A stretch of 15,692 bases of DNA from Euperipatoides rowelli (lineage: Eukaryota; Onychophora; Udeonychophora; Euonychophora; Peripatopsidae). Under the pieces are notes generated by a model. That model had not been told where the DNA came from. It made no database searches and saw nothing but the letters and a program-made list of their open reading frames with translations. The DNA lies in NCBI GenBank assembly GCA_003024985.2, contig PXIH01S0006457.1; one strand, given 5' to 3'. This document shows, in pieces, positions 1 to 9,403 of this stretch. Position 1 is the first letter of the stretch. Every line of letters starts with the position of its first letter. The translations under genes were made by a program, and so were the position numbers.

Positions 1-795
1 CTAATTTTTATTTGTGTTAACATTTCAGGCTCCTTCACGCCTGCACAGTATTTTAAAACAAGTGATTTACAGTATAAATTTTCAATGCTGTATGCTGATA
101 TTACAGTCATAGAGTTACCGGGTTCTCGGGACGTCTTATGTAAATTTTACTAAACTAAACTAGAATTTGGCTTAAAAATAATTTTAATGAATGTGCTAGA
201 ACAGGAAAAAAAAAGTTAGTTTTAGAAGGAGAAACCAGTCAATGATTGACGAATTTCAGCATATCTGCTTAAAGTTTTTATTAATTTAAAAAAAATGTAT
301 AGAAATAAAACTTATTATCGAGAGGCAGTTACACTTAATTAAATTTTATGTTTTATTTTTATTTTATTTTTTTTCTCCTAGATCTAACTTTTTTAAAATA
401 AAGAAACTGTTTATAGAGGTAATATAGAAAACTTGAAGATTTAAAGCTATCAAGTAATGTAAGTTTGGTAATAATTTGTGATTGCACTAATATAAGATAA
501 ATGAACAAAATATAAATAGCAAAGACATTGTATTCTAGTTAGTACAGTCAACACAGCTTGACAAGTTTATTCATCATATCGTTATTATTTATTTTAAGAC
601 CCTTAATTTTATAAAAGTTTTTTTTTTTTCATTTTCTAGCTTAAACAGAAATCATGAGTTTTATATCTGGACACAGGAATCATCTGTAGATTATATGAAA
701 ATAAAACTAGCGACTGACTAAAAACTTCACAGCTCCTTTTAGTCCGAAAGAAATCAATGACGTATGGCCATGTCAAATACTCAGCAGCCTTTTTT
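1..795. other. AT-rich non-coding, nothing recognised apart from the 23-mer
   Basis: Apart from the 23-bp repeat at 480-502 I see only A/T runs and short stop-ridden frames in all six readings. Confidence 0.6.
480..502 (+). repeat. 23-bp dispersed repeat, first copy
   Basis: The first 20 bases are gattgcactaatataagat. The 23-mer recurs at 1826-1848 with a single A-to-G change. The second copy directly abuts the hairpin repeat at 1776-1825; the first does not, so the two repeats are separable. Confidence 0.6.
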
Positions 796-914
796 TATTT
801 ATTTATAGTCCCAACTTTCAGGCAAATGCTGACCCTAACTCCTAATAAGTAATAAATAATTATGTCCCAGTCTTACTTAATGATAATCCAGAGGTGCAAT
901 AAACCTTTTTGATC
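796..914 (+). repeat. Dispersed ~100-bp repeat family, copy A
   Basis: The copy begins with an ATTTATTTA-rich stretch and carries the family words ccctaactcctaa, then tgataatcc, agaggtgcaataaac and ttttgatc in that order. The same series of words in the same order occurs at 10368-10496 (plus strand) and twice at 9139-9359 (minus strand). Outside these words the copies differ by substitutions and small indels, so the family is old. No coding capacity is visible. Confidence 0.65.
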
Positions 915-1775
915 GTTTAAAATAATTTTTTACACAACCTCAATCGGCCGAACCATGACAAATCAATTGCCATTTCTGGACTAAATGGGCAAGCGAAGTC
1001 GGGGAAGTCTGGTAATCCAAAAAGTGATATTATTGCAGACTAGTGTTAAAATTTATATTTTACTTATTAAATCATTTCTAATTATGAAATTGGAGTTTTA
1101 AAATCATTTATCGATTACTTTTAAATAAATAATTATACAGTACCGGTATTTAATTTCTTGAAGAAATCTATATTTTTCTTTTTCAATTGTTTAAAATGAA
1201 TAGGCCTAGGCTATGTCTTGCTAAGTGATGAGATGTAAAAAAAAAAATTTACCAAGGTAAACTGAATTTAAATTAACAATCAAGGGCTTCAAGGCCTATA
1301 ATTTAGTATTGCATACCTGCCTACCAGTAAAAATGAAAATAGCCTACTAAATTTTGTAAAGTTTTTTTTTTCCTACCCCTATTCAAAATTAAAGATTTTT
1401 AATCCACTCCAAAAATTTATACAGTAAATGCCATTTTGAAATTCCTAATAAAAAAAATCAATTGTAATAATAATAATAACTAGTAATCCAGTGTTGGTCG
1501 AAATTCGATCAATAAGAAAATTTCCTTTGTAAAAAGCCTCCACTCCTTTGTAAAACGCCGTCACAACGCTAAACAATGAATGTTTTAAATTTTATCTATA
1601 AATTTTAGCTATTGCACTCCCTCTCCATATAAACTTTAACTCTAACAAATCTCGCACTCCTCCGTGCGCCCAATATTAGGGCAATATGCTTAAAAAGGGA
1701 TCCAAAGTTTTCCCATTACATATTAATATATAAATATGTTGTACAATTTGAAATCATCATTGTATATAATACAAA
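915..1775. other. AT-rich non-coding
   Basis: A small G+C-richer tail (about 945-1015) follows repeat copy A and may belong to the same insertion. The rest holds the (TAA)5 run, TAGGCCTA and TACCGGTA words, and a short inverted repeat tcgaa/ttcga at about 1498-1508. No coding signal. Confidence 0.55.
1465..1479 (+). repeat. (TAA)5 microsatellite
   Basis: Five perfect TAA units lie in AT-rich sequence. Confidence 0.9.
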
Positions 1776-1825
1776 TACAAATATGTCGGACAACAACAGA
1801 CTATAGTCCAGCGAGGTTGTCCCTA
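1776..1825 (+). repeat. Hairpin-bearing dispersed repeat, copy 1
   Basis: The words aaatatgtcggacaac and cagcgaggttgtccctag frame a central palindrome gactatagtc (1799-1808). The segments ggacaac (1788-1794) and gttgtcc (1816-1822) form an inverted repeat. A second copy, lacking the central 14 bp or so, is at 11282-11314. A short stem followed directly by CTAG resembles the hairpin-plus-CTRR end of Helitron-type elements, but the usual gap between stem and CTRR is missing. The assignment is only a suggestion. Confidence 0.5.
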
Positions 1826-1848
1826 GATTGCACTAATATGAGATAAAT
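1826..1848 (+). repeat. 23-bp dispersed repeat, second copy
   Basis: The first 20 bases are gattgcactaatatgagat. It matches 480-502 at 22 of 23 positions and begins immediately after the CTAG that closes the hairpin repeat. Confidence 0.6.
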
Positions 1849-2162
1849 TTATATAACTCTAGCTTTGTCTGCAGTAGTAGGCTATGTGCTCAGGGATAGG
1901 GAATAGGATTACCTAATTTTAATGAATGGTTTTGTTTTCTATATTATATTGCGAGTAAGCTCTTATCTAACATGCAACAAGTGTCATTCCATGATTCTGA
2001 CCTAGGATTAAAAGTCTTCTCATGTGTCTGGAATTATTTTAATAAAATCTCTAGACCTAAATGTCCCTGTTTATATGCAAATTTTTCAATCAAATTAGGC
2101 TACTGTAATTTTTTAAAAAATTAAAGATTTCTTCCTACCCTTCCCAATGAGGGAAACCATCC

Positions 2163-2174
2163 CTCTCTCTCTCT
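2163..2174 (+). repeat. (CT)6 microsatellite
   Basis: Six CT units lie within a pyrimidine-rich stretch that ends in CCAG|G (2175-2179). That looks like a splice acceptor, but the sequence after it opens no extended frame. Confidence 0.9.
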
Positions 2175-2416
2175 CCAGGTTTCGTATTAAGTTTGGGCTA
2201 ATCCAAATTAAAAATTACCAGGCTACTCTACCTCCTCTAGTACACGGAGATAAATTTTAATATAAGATCCATTTCATGCCAAATCTGAGCCAGAAAGGGC
2301 ACACACAATTTAATGTAATTGTTGATTTGATTCATTGCAAAAACATATAAATTGTATTCAATTAATAAATTTAAAAGCAACTGCTGGAAGTATGCTTTTC
2401 TCATACTGTACATATT

Positions 2417-2431
2417 AAAAAAAAAAAAAAA
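2417..2431 (+). repeat. A15 run
   Basis: A fifteen-base A homopolymer. Similar runs are at 6764-6776 (13) and 7410-7423 (14). They may be remnants of retroposed tails, but no repeat body is recognisable upstream. Confidence 0.85.
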
Positions 2432-2964
2432 CTACTCTAAAACAAATTTAAAATTCTCTAAACTTATTTAAAACAAACAACCTTGTCACTTCTTGAAGAA
2501 AAATTACAGGCAATTAATGACCCCAAAGTGTTGATTTTTTAAACTCTCTAAAACAAAAGTCATAAGAAAAACAATTGCAATAGCAACTGGACAAGAGAAA
2601 GGTCAATGGTATACAGTTCATGACCTACTAGCAATTTCTCCACAACAGTCACTCATTACTTATTCATTTCTACAGCAACCACTAAAACTGTTCCAAATCA
2701 ACAGCTTACTTAATGAAAAATTTGAATCAGATTTAAAATCTAAAATCCCGTCTAAAATCTTTATCAACAAACTTTTTTTTGTTTTGTAACTGACAGTAGG
2801 AATACTGTAAATTTACAAATAAAATTTTTTCTACATTTAACACAATAATTTAGAATAGATAATGAAATGTTACCACCTAAGAAATGGAAACAAACAAAAA
2901 CTGAATGCATTATACTTATAGTATGTAAAGGCTATACAGTGTATGATAGCCTATTGTATATAAA

Positions 2965-2985
2965 TATACAGTAGGTTACTGTATA
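2965..2985. repeat. 9-bp hairpin built from TACAGTA words
   Basis: tatacagta (2965-2973) pairs with tactgtata (2977-2985) around ggt. A second, weaker pairing (acagtat/atactgt) lies just after it at about 3000-3017. The surroundings are rich in TACAGTA and TATATA words. Confidence 0.65.
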
Positions 2986-3783
2986 CTTTTAAATAATGTA
3001 CAGTATTTATATACTGTCATACTATATTTCTATCCATATCTACGATGTCTATATTTTTAATTATTTTTCTACAGACTAATATTGATTTTCTGTGATTGTG
3101 ATATACTCGTTCTATTTCTGCTCAGATCATAATTTGTGATTGTTAATAAATTTCTTTGCTGATAAGAGCTTGTGAGAATATAGTTAGATATAAATGTAAC
3201 TTTCAGAAACAAAATGGAAAACTGTGGTGTCTATCATTTCTATTAGCAAGAAATGAATGATGTAAATGGTGTTATGTGTAGTACATAGTCTAAATAAAAG
3301 CAAGATAACTTTTAAACTTTTCTTTTCCATACCAAATTTTCAAGTATTATGAATATATATAGACACTGTTTCTTAAACAATTTATGCTAATTATATTGAA
3401 ATGAGATTTAATAATATTTTTATAATTAATCCTATCTTTACAAATATATTACATGTACCGTACTACAAAATGTTAGTGGAAAATGTAGTTTTTCAGCTGA
3501 CAAGAACATAAATAGCAATATTTTTCCTTTTTATGTTTCTAACTTTACAAATGGTCCTTTGAACTTAATATGAAAAAATCTCAATTCTTTTCGGAAACGA
3601 ATGTTTTCTCGATTTTTTGCAAATTGCATGTCCATCCAACCGAACAACTCCACTGGTGGGGGTATTCTGCCACAATGCTTTTTTTTTAACTAAGATCGAT
3701 GTAGTCATTCTAAAAATCATATTTTATAATTAAATCTTGCTTTGGACTCAATGGAATTTGGATGTGTGGTATTTTCCAAACTT

Positions 3784-3838
3784 GATGGGTGGCAGCGTAA
3801 TAGTAATAGCCGCACTAGTGTGGCTATTTTCACCACCT
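3784..3838. repeat. Hairpin in a G+C-richer patch
   Basis: atagccgcactagtgtggctat (3806-3827, 22 bases) is palindromic at 20 of 22 positions. It is enclosed by ggtgg (3788-3792) and ccacc (3833-3837), giving a two-part stem. The flanks on both sides are AT-rich. Function unknown. Confidence 0.6.
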
Positions 3839-4133
3839 ATTAGTGCATATTTCTCATTTATGTTTTTTGTTTTGTTTTAACTAAAAAAAAAATTAAAATA
3901 GTGATCAGGAAAAATAGACTATTTATTAGTCTACTAAAAATATCAAATAATATAACAAAATTTCTTTCTTGGTAATTTTTTAATATACTGTAAATAATTT
4001 TTTGTGTCAAAATGATTGTGTAAGCATGTTTTTGCAAAATTTTGATCTCCAATACCTTTCATTCCATGGGAAATGCTGAACTGTTGACTTCTACTTCTAA
4101 CAGCAGTAGGTGGTTCATTCAAAATACTGATAA

Positions 4134-4388
4134 ACAGCTTTCTTCTTTTTCACGACGATAGAAGCAGTTAATGTAGCCAGGAAGGGTCATAAACCTTACG
4201 TTTTCTGTTGTACGAATGGAGATGACTCAAACCAATTTCAAAATCTTATCTGCCAGCATTTGCCAGGTGCAGTATGCTTAAATGGAGTGACAAGCTTCAA
4301 TGAAAGACAATATAGGGTTATTCCATTCAATTGTAACTGCACAGTTACATTTGACACATTGGGTTCACTCTTATCACAATTATTTTAA
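4134..4388 (+). CDS. Possible exon or small open frame, 84 codons
   Basis: A frame bounded by stops (TAA at 4131-4133, TAA at 4386-4388) runs 84 codons without a start ATG. It lies in an island of about 35-42% G+C against roughly 30% around it. It includes NVARKGHKPYVFCCTNGDD and later QYRVIPFNCNCTVTF, with six cysteines in the second two thirds. A pyrimidine tract (4140-4150) followed by AG dinucleotides near 4161-4176 could serve as a splice acceptor, making this a terminal exon. I do not recognise the protein. A different frame just upstream opens with a good-context ATG (4066-4161, MGNAELLTSTSNSSRWF..., 31 codons) and overlaps it. Open frames this long are expected a few times by chance in a window this AT-rich, so the call rests on local composition and protein-like content. 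Confidence 0.22.
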   Translation, partial: TAFFFFTTIEAVNVARKGHKPYVFCCTNGDDSNQFQNLICQHLPGAVCLNGVTSFNERQYRVIPFNCNCTVTFDTLGSLLSQLF

Positions 4389-5008
4389 AGGAAGTAGCCT
4401 AATTTATTTAAAACTAAAAAAAAAAATGTTTATAAACCTTGTACGGTATTCTTTTTATTAATTTACAAGTACCAATATCAAAGTAATTTTTAAAAAAGGT
4501 ATCTTTTTTAGCTATAAATTATTTTTCTCTGGTAAATCTAACGTTATATTAAAATGACATTGAAATTATTTGGAATCAGAAGAATTTAAATTTCATCTTT
4601 AATTGAAGTTTTTAACTGCTCAAATTAATTTTAAATAAAAGCTATGGATATAAAGTACAGAATTGGGTAGCTCTCAAGAACATTTATGACATATGTATTT
4701 TTTTAACTAATTTTTTCCCCGGTAACTTAGGTTAAAGACTTTAGTAATTCAGGTTACTAATCACCTTATGATATGGTCAATCTGCTTTATGTATTTTCAT
4801 ACACATCAACATTGGTATTGAAATGTTTCAATACTGTTTCCTTGCAGCTTTCAGTGATGGAGTTTGTAAAATGTACAGAATGTGATTAAGCTTTACATAC
4901 AATACATCAGTTTCATCAATCCTAAACCAATTGCCGCATTTATTTCATGCATATGATTTTAACCGTTGTCCTCAATATCACTTCTAATCTTATGCGTCAC
5001 ATGTAACA

Positions 5009-5037
5009 TAATTAATCAGCGACTTGCTGATTAATTA
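5009..5037. repeat. Perfect 12-bp hairpin (5-nt loop)
   Basis: taattaatcagc (5009-5020) and gctgattaatta (5026-5037) are exact reverse complements around gactt. There is no U-tract or gene end beside it that would make it a functional signal. Confidence 0.85.
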
Positions 5038-5310
5038 ATAAAAAGTACAAATTTTAAGCCACAAATTATTGAGATGCCATACAATGGGGCGGTCTCACAT
5101 TTCGGACTGGCTCTTGCCAGGTCACAATAAATATAAACAAAGAAACTATTAAGATCGTTGGGAGTAGAGCCACATCAAGACAAAAAAGTATGCATATAGC
5201 CTACTTTAATGCTGAAGAATGCACACATGTACAAAACAAGTAATGTGCATAATTAGCATTGATTCACGCATGCAAAGAAATAAGATCATTTTGCATATTG
5301 TTCACAATCT

Positions 5311-5333
5311 CATTTACTATCAAATAGTAAATG
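5311..5333. repeat. Perfect 10-bp hairpin (3-nt loop)
   Basis: catttactat (5311-5320) pairs with atagtaaatg (5324-5333) around caa. About 100 bp further right is the 12-bp palindrome cgctatatagcg (5434-5445). Confidence 0.8.
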
Positions 5334-5700
5334 TTATCCAAAAGAAAGTACCGGTAAGCAATATAAGAACTTAATAAGCTTACCTTTTGCATGGTGAACC
5401 AATACAATAAATTACAAAGAATAATTAAGCATTCGCTATATAGCGTTTAATGTGATTTGTTGTTTTTTCGGTTTATTTCTGAAGATGATTAAGCTATGCA
5501 TGAGTAAATATATAGACTAGAATGATGCAGAATGTAATAAGCTATAAAATTACCCAAATATCGACTCCATGGCTTAAATAGGTTTTAAATTAATGTAAAA
5601 GCAAATGATTAAAATAAAAGATAGCCTATTATGAAAAATCATGGATAATAGACCTAAAATGCTAAAATTATTTGAATAAACCAAATCTTGTAATATTAAA

Positions 5701-5931
5701 ATGCTCAGTACTTACATTAGGTTTACTGGTGGTACCAAAGTAGCCATTTATGAAGTGCCGTCCTGTGGTTTAGTCTTTTCAATGGTTGTTCATAAATTAA
5801 AGGCCAGCCCATCCAAAGATTCTAGATGTGGATTCCCCAATTGCCAACATTCAGGCACAAACCTGGATAGAATCAGAAAATATTTTAAAAATATATTCAA
5901 AACAGAATTAGTAAAACCACAGGAAACATAA
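5701..5931 (+). CDS. Hypothetical 76-codon open frame, doubtful
   Basis: An ATG-to-TAA frame encodes 76 residues. The second half (VVHKLKASPSKDSRCGFPNC, then QHSGTNLDRIRKYFKNIFK) is basic and looks more protein-like than the first. It lies in a slightly GC-richer block (5780-5870) within very AT-rich flanks. The minus strand of the same block also reads open for 52 codons, which weakens the case. No domain, signal peptide or membrane segment is evident and I do not recognise it. It could be a relic of an exon or of a repeat. Confidence 0.12.
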   Translation: MLSTYIRFTGGTKVAIYEVPSCGLVFSMVVHKLKASPSKDSRCGFPNCQHSGTNLDRIRKYFKNIFKTELVKPQET

Positions 5932-8125
5932 TTATAACATTTCAAAATACAGCACAGCTACTTAATGATAATTCAAATGTCTACTTTCATTGGGGGAATA
6001 GTTGTAGATACTACCACATTACTTAGCAGGTACTACATCAAACAGCTCATACACCATATAAAAATAAATAAACACTTTCCTATCAATTCAACACCTGCAG
6101 CTGTAGCAAAAGGCATTTGAATTCATGAATACCTTTTAGCTGGTAATGTGCTGAAGCATTATGGTCAAATTAGAAGTAAAGTGAAAAGATGTTGCCAATG
6201 TATGAGTGAAAGAAAAGATCATGTCTGCTTTAGATACAATCATCCTCTGGTACACAGATAATATATTTCGGGGGTAGGCCTACAACTGTTTGCATGGGTT
6301 ACTATAATTTTTTATAATTTCAAAATCGTTTCCAATTACAGTACGGTAGCCAAATACTTAGTATAATAGCAAGTTGCAGATATTTCAGAAAGTACTATAC
6401 TTAAATTTTGCTGTCCTTACCCCCTCACTAGCTGATTGTAGTATATTTGAATAAAGTATTTTTCAATCCTTGTTTTCATTACAGTAGGATAGGTTGATTA
6501 ATAATGAATTGCTGGCATCCAGGAATACATAAGGATAAACACTTAAAAATTTCATCAAAATCAAATTTTTCAGCACGGTACGGTAGCTATTTTAAGTTAC
6601 CGGTACTCAAATGAGATAATTTTACACCGAGTGGCTTATAGATAGTTTCAATTTTTGGAACACTCTTGCAGATTTTTAATGTGGCTTTTTCTCTTGATAT
6701 ATTGTAAGCTTTCTACTAAATTTTAGCTGAAATTGTAATTAAAACAAAGTACAAGCAAAATTTAAAAAAAAAAAAACTGGATGCAATTTTATAAGTATTT
6801 TAGTAGTTGGTAAAGGAATATAGCCTATTCAATCCTTGATGGCAAATCTCCAGATTAGATGTAGTAGGCTAATCTATCTACTAATGTAGGCTATGTAATT
6901 ATGAAAGGCTATTGTGAAGACCTAAGTTGTTCAAGTAGGGTAAATTCTTTTTAAAAAAAATATAAAGAAATCTCCCAAATTCAAAGTATTTTAACTGTTG
7001 AAATTTTTTAACCCTTTACACGGGGTGCAAGTATATTAGCACTGTTACGTTTCACTCACAATAATTTTCTTCGCACTTTACCCTATCCCTATGTCTATAG
7101 CAAATATTGAACTACATGATAATTTGGGATAGGCTATGAACAATGTTGAATTCTAGAGGATTAACAAGTTTAAACATTTTAAAATGGGCCTGAAGATTAA
7201 AACTGCATCATTTGGGAGATAAGCTATTATATTCACAATCGTGGGCATTAATTTTGTTAATGATCAAGAGTAAAATAAATGCAAATGTTTTCAATAACCA
7301 GCTTAGAATATGGCAACTAATAATTTAATAAATCAAAAACAATTACCATGATTGTGAGGATTTATTATGCCTCATTTTATCTAATTAAAATTAAGTGCAA
7401 ATGTAAAGCAAAAAAAAAAAAAATCAAACAATAATTTGCAATTAAAAAAAAAACAGTCAATATAGATTGCCAAACTGCTCAAATAATGAACACAATTTGC
7501 TTAAAAAAGAATAACTTATATAGGCCTATTTAATCTCTCCCTAATGCAAAATTTCATTCCCAACTGACATTCAATAAAATCTACTTGTCTGGTTTTAGAT
7601 GTTCTTCCAATAGTCAATGCCTCTCCAATAAAAACTTGAATCAATCTCATTTTCTAAAGTACTGGTCTTTAAAAATTATCAAGTGCTTGCTACAATATAT
7701 TTTATCATTCTAAATTAAAAATGAATCAATAGCTTCAATTAAAAGTGTGATTTTAATGAGTCACATTTCCAATAAATCAAAATCATTAACAAATTGTTCA
7801 TTTAAAATATTTAATCTTTATTGCTAGTTAAAACCTGAAAAAAAAAAAAAGGGGGGGGGGGGAGCCTTGTAATAATATAGCCTATTAATCACAGTAAAAT
7901 GATTCAAAATAAACTACCGTATTGCGATCATGCGAACATTTGATCAGAACAAAAGTTTAAAGCACAAAAAAAATAAAAAAAAATAAAATTGATTTGGAAT
8001 AAATATTTAATTTCTTGAAAAATTTTAAACTTTTTTTCTCCGTTTTAAAAACAAAATGGAAAATTATTTTTCCAGCGGTACGGTATGGACAAGCAAAGCT
8101 TAAATTCCTTCCGATTGTCAGGTAG
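5932..8125. other. AT-rich non-coding
   Basis: Rich in TAGGCTA/TAGCCTA and TACGGTA words (6275, 6342, 6579, 6599, 6865, 6886, 7521) and homopolymers. No frame of interest on either strand and no RNA gene recognised. Confidence 0.55.
7838..7862 (+). repeat. A13-G12 homopolymer junction
   Basis: Thirteen A (7838-7850) run directly into twelve G (7851-7862). Long G runs are rare in this AT-rich window. It could be a slippage-prone microsatellite or a sequencing or assembly weak point. Confidence 0.9.
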
Positions 8126-8506
8126 GTGAAGGAGGAGTCATTCTTTTTTTCACATCAAACAGGGATCAAAACTAAAATCGACTCCCATACTGTACAGTTT
8201 TTGGCTACCAGAGAGTGGTTTTCTCACAGACCACTTCTTAAGAAGTACACATACACATCCATTATTCTCAAAATTTTATTCCTCCTAACAGTAGAGGGAG
8301 TCACAAATTTTCTTTTTATATACTGTACAATGCAGTATATGGGCTCCAAATCAGTTCTGTGTACCACCCCTATTTTCATACCCAAAGTACTGGAACTGCG
8401 CTGTTGCCGTGTAAGGGTGCCGGCGCCACCCCCCAACTTTAATATTTTAGTTTATTTTAAGAAAATTTGCATGTTAGTCAGGAGAATGTGCCTCCGTCAA
8501 ATATGA
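8126..8506 (+). other. Longest open frame in the window (126 codons), probably not a gene
   Basis: An ATG frame of 126 codons crosses a CpG-rich patch (about 8395-8435, containing gtgccggcgccacc). The product is a mix of hydrophobic and arginine/proline-rich stretches with no recognisable domain. The opposite strand is also open over 8224-8436, as expected when a local rise in G+C removes stop codons from all frames. I regard it as a composition effect. Confidence 0.1.
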
Positions 8507-8540
8507 TGAAATAAGCAATTAATTTTTTTTTAACCAGCTG

Positions 8541-8554
8541 GTTGCCATGGTAAC
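8541..8554. promoter_or_regulatory. RFX X-box-type site
   Basis: GTTGCCATGGTAAC fits the X-box consensus GTNRCC-(0-3)-RGYAAC bound by RFX factors except that the right half is GGTAAC, which the family tolerates. It is nested in a larger imperfect palindrome (ggttgccatggtaacc, 8540-8555) and abuts the perfect palindrome aaccagctggtt (8532-8543). X-boxes typically sit shortly upstream of cilia genes. No such gene is visible next to this one. Confidence 0.5.
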
Positions 8555-8903
8555 CATACGACTTTAAAAAATACAGCTTTTGGCTTAAAAACTATCATTT
8601 CCAAAGTAGGCTACCGTAGTAATCGAGACTACAAAAATGAACTGAATTATAACCAATTTATCCGATGATCTGTTATTTTTTTTCCTAAACAAACATTTTT
8701 GGGGGGTGAATGGGTCTTCAAATATGCACTTCTCAATTTATTTTACATAGGCTATACCGTACCAAAATGCAATACAATTTTATTACAATGAATAATTATT
8801 AGAATTAAATCCACAATAAGGAAAACATTTTGACTATTTTTGATATTGAGATGCTGCTGGTTCAATGGGCTCACAAAAAGTTTTAAAATATATGTTTAAA
8901 GCA

Positions 8904-8988
8904 GTCAATGAAATTTTTCATTGACATTTAAATTTTCATATAAAATATTTTCAACAAAAGATTGACATATTGTTTCGAACAATATGTC
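8904..8988. repeat. Two adjacent perfect hairpins
   Basis: gtcaatgaaa/tttcattgac (8904-8925, 2-nt loop) is followed 38 bp later by gacatattgtt/aacaatatgtc (8964-8988, 3-nt loop tcg). Both stems are perfect, at 10 and 11 bp. The MITE-like element begins only 80 bp further right. Confidence 0.8.
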
Positions 8989-9117
8989 TATCATATCTAG
9001 GTTCGGATGTTAAACATTAATTTTTTTACCCGTCTTCAGTTATCCATCTGAGTTTAGATATTTTTTTTGCCACTTATGCAGTGTAGGGGATCCATTATTT
9101 CTTGTTGCTTTATTGTA

Positions 9118-9158
9118 CAATCAAGATGTACAATCAAGTTTATTGTACATCTTGATTG
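9118..9158. repeat. Perfect 17-bp hairpin (7-nt loop)
   Basis: The arm caatcaagatgtacaat (9118-9134) is exactly complementary to attgtacatcttgattg (9142-9158), with loop caagttt. The right arm is the tail of repeat copy C, so the structure arose by inverted duplication of that tail. In RNA it would form a stable stem. I see no evidence that it is a microRNA precursor, because the stem is too short. Confidence 0.85.
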
Positions 9159-9240
9159 ATAGGGTGGGGTATTGTGGGTTTAATACATAGTAAGAGTTGG
9201 ATTCAGGTTGGGATGATGGTTAGGACTGTAAATAAAATAT
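9139..9240 (-). repeat. Dispersed ~100-bp repeat family, copy C
   Basis: Read on the minus strand this has the AT-rich head, then tacagtcctaacc, ccaactcttactatg, tattaaacccaca, accccaccctat and atcaagatgtacaataaac. It is the left member of a tandem pair inside the TIR-bounded element at 9069-9403. Its tail is duplicated in inverted orientation at 9118-9134, which creates the 17-bp hairpin there. Confidence 0.65.
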
Positions 9241-9260
9241 AGATACTATACATTTTAGTC

Positions 9261-9359
9261 ATCAAAAAATGTTTATTGCACAATTTGATTATCATAGGGT
9301 GGGCAAAGTAGATTTATTACATAGGAGTTAGGGTTCAGGACTGTAAATAAATAAAAAAT
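9261..9359 (-). repeat. Dispersed ~100-bp repeat family, copy D
   Basis: The minus strand reads ttatttatttacagtcctg, then aaccctaactcctatg, cccaccctatgataatc, and aattgtgcaataaac followed by ttttttgat. It is the right member of the tandem pair within 9069-9403, with a period of about 120 bp. It resembles copy B most in its first half and copy A in its tail. Confidence 0.65.
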
Positions 9360-9403
9360 AAGGACAATAGGAAATAGGCTACTTCCTAAACTGCATAAGT
9401 GCC

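Larger units (their letters stand above)
1849..3783. other. AT-rich non-coding
   Basis: Contains the CT and A15 runs, a short repeated word ctctaaaacaaa (about 2435 and 2545), and the TACAGTA-rich hairpins near 2965. A slightly G+C-richer patch at 3590-3670 opens no long frame. Confidence 0.55.
4389..5700. other. AT-rich non-coding with hairpins
   Basis: A G+C-richer patch at 5080-5125 carries a short plus-strand open stretch (IIEMPYNGAVSHFGLALARS, about 20 residues) that ends quickly. On the minus strand 5392-5382 reads CACC-ATGCAAAAG followed by a donor-like GTAAGC. Neither is enough to call a gene. Confidence 0.5.
9069..9403. mobile_element. MITE-like element with 19-bp terminal inverted repeats
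   Basis: The left end, 9069-9087 (gccacttatgcagtgtagg), is matched by the reverse complement of 9385-9403 (ggcacttatgcagtttagg) at 17 of 19 positions, delimiting a 335 bp unit. Inside are two tandem minus-strand copies of a repeat also found elsewhere in the window (9139-9240 and 9261-9359) and, near the left end, a perfect 17-bp hairpin (9118-9158). There is no open frame of note, so if mobile it is non-autonomous. I see no convincing target-site duplication: the left flank is poly-T and the right flank starts tatgatcg. The exact ends and the superfamily are therefore unknown. Confidence 0.55.

Noticed and set aside
1491-1512. ggtcgaaattcgatc resembling a tRNA B-box
   Set aside because: No A-box at the right distance and no cloverleaf; just a short inverted repeat.
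3858-4052. 64-codon minus-strand frame rich in I, F and L
   Set aside because: It is the translation of A/T-rich low-complexity sequence and imitates a membrane protein.
5382-5392. Minus-strand CACC-ATGCAAAAG followed by GTAAGC as a first coding exon
   Set aside because: A three-codon exon signature occurs by chance, and I found no in-phase acceptor and exon downstream.
8100-8186. Possible 45-bp intron (donor caggtaggt, acceptor near aaacagg)
   Set aside because: Too short for a typical metazoan intron and the flanking frames are not protein-like.
8224-8436. 70-codon minus-strand frame opposite the 126-codon frame
   Set aside because: Both strands are open through a local G+C rise; the product has no recognisable feature and looks like a composition effect.
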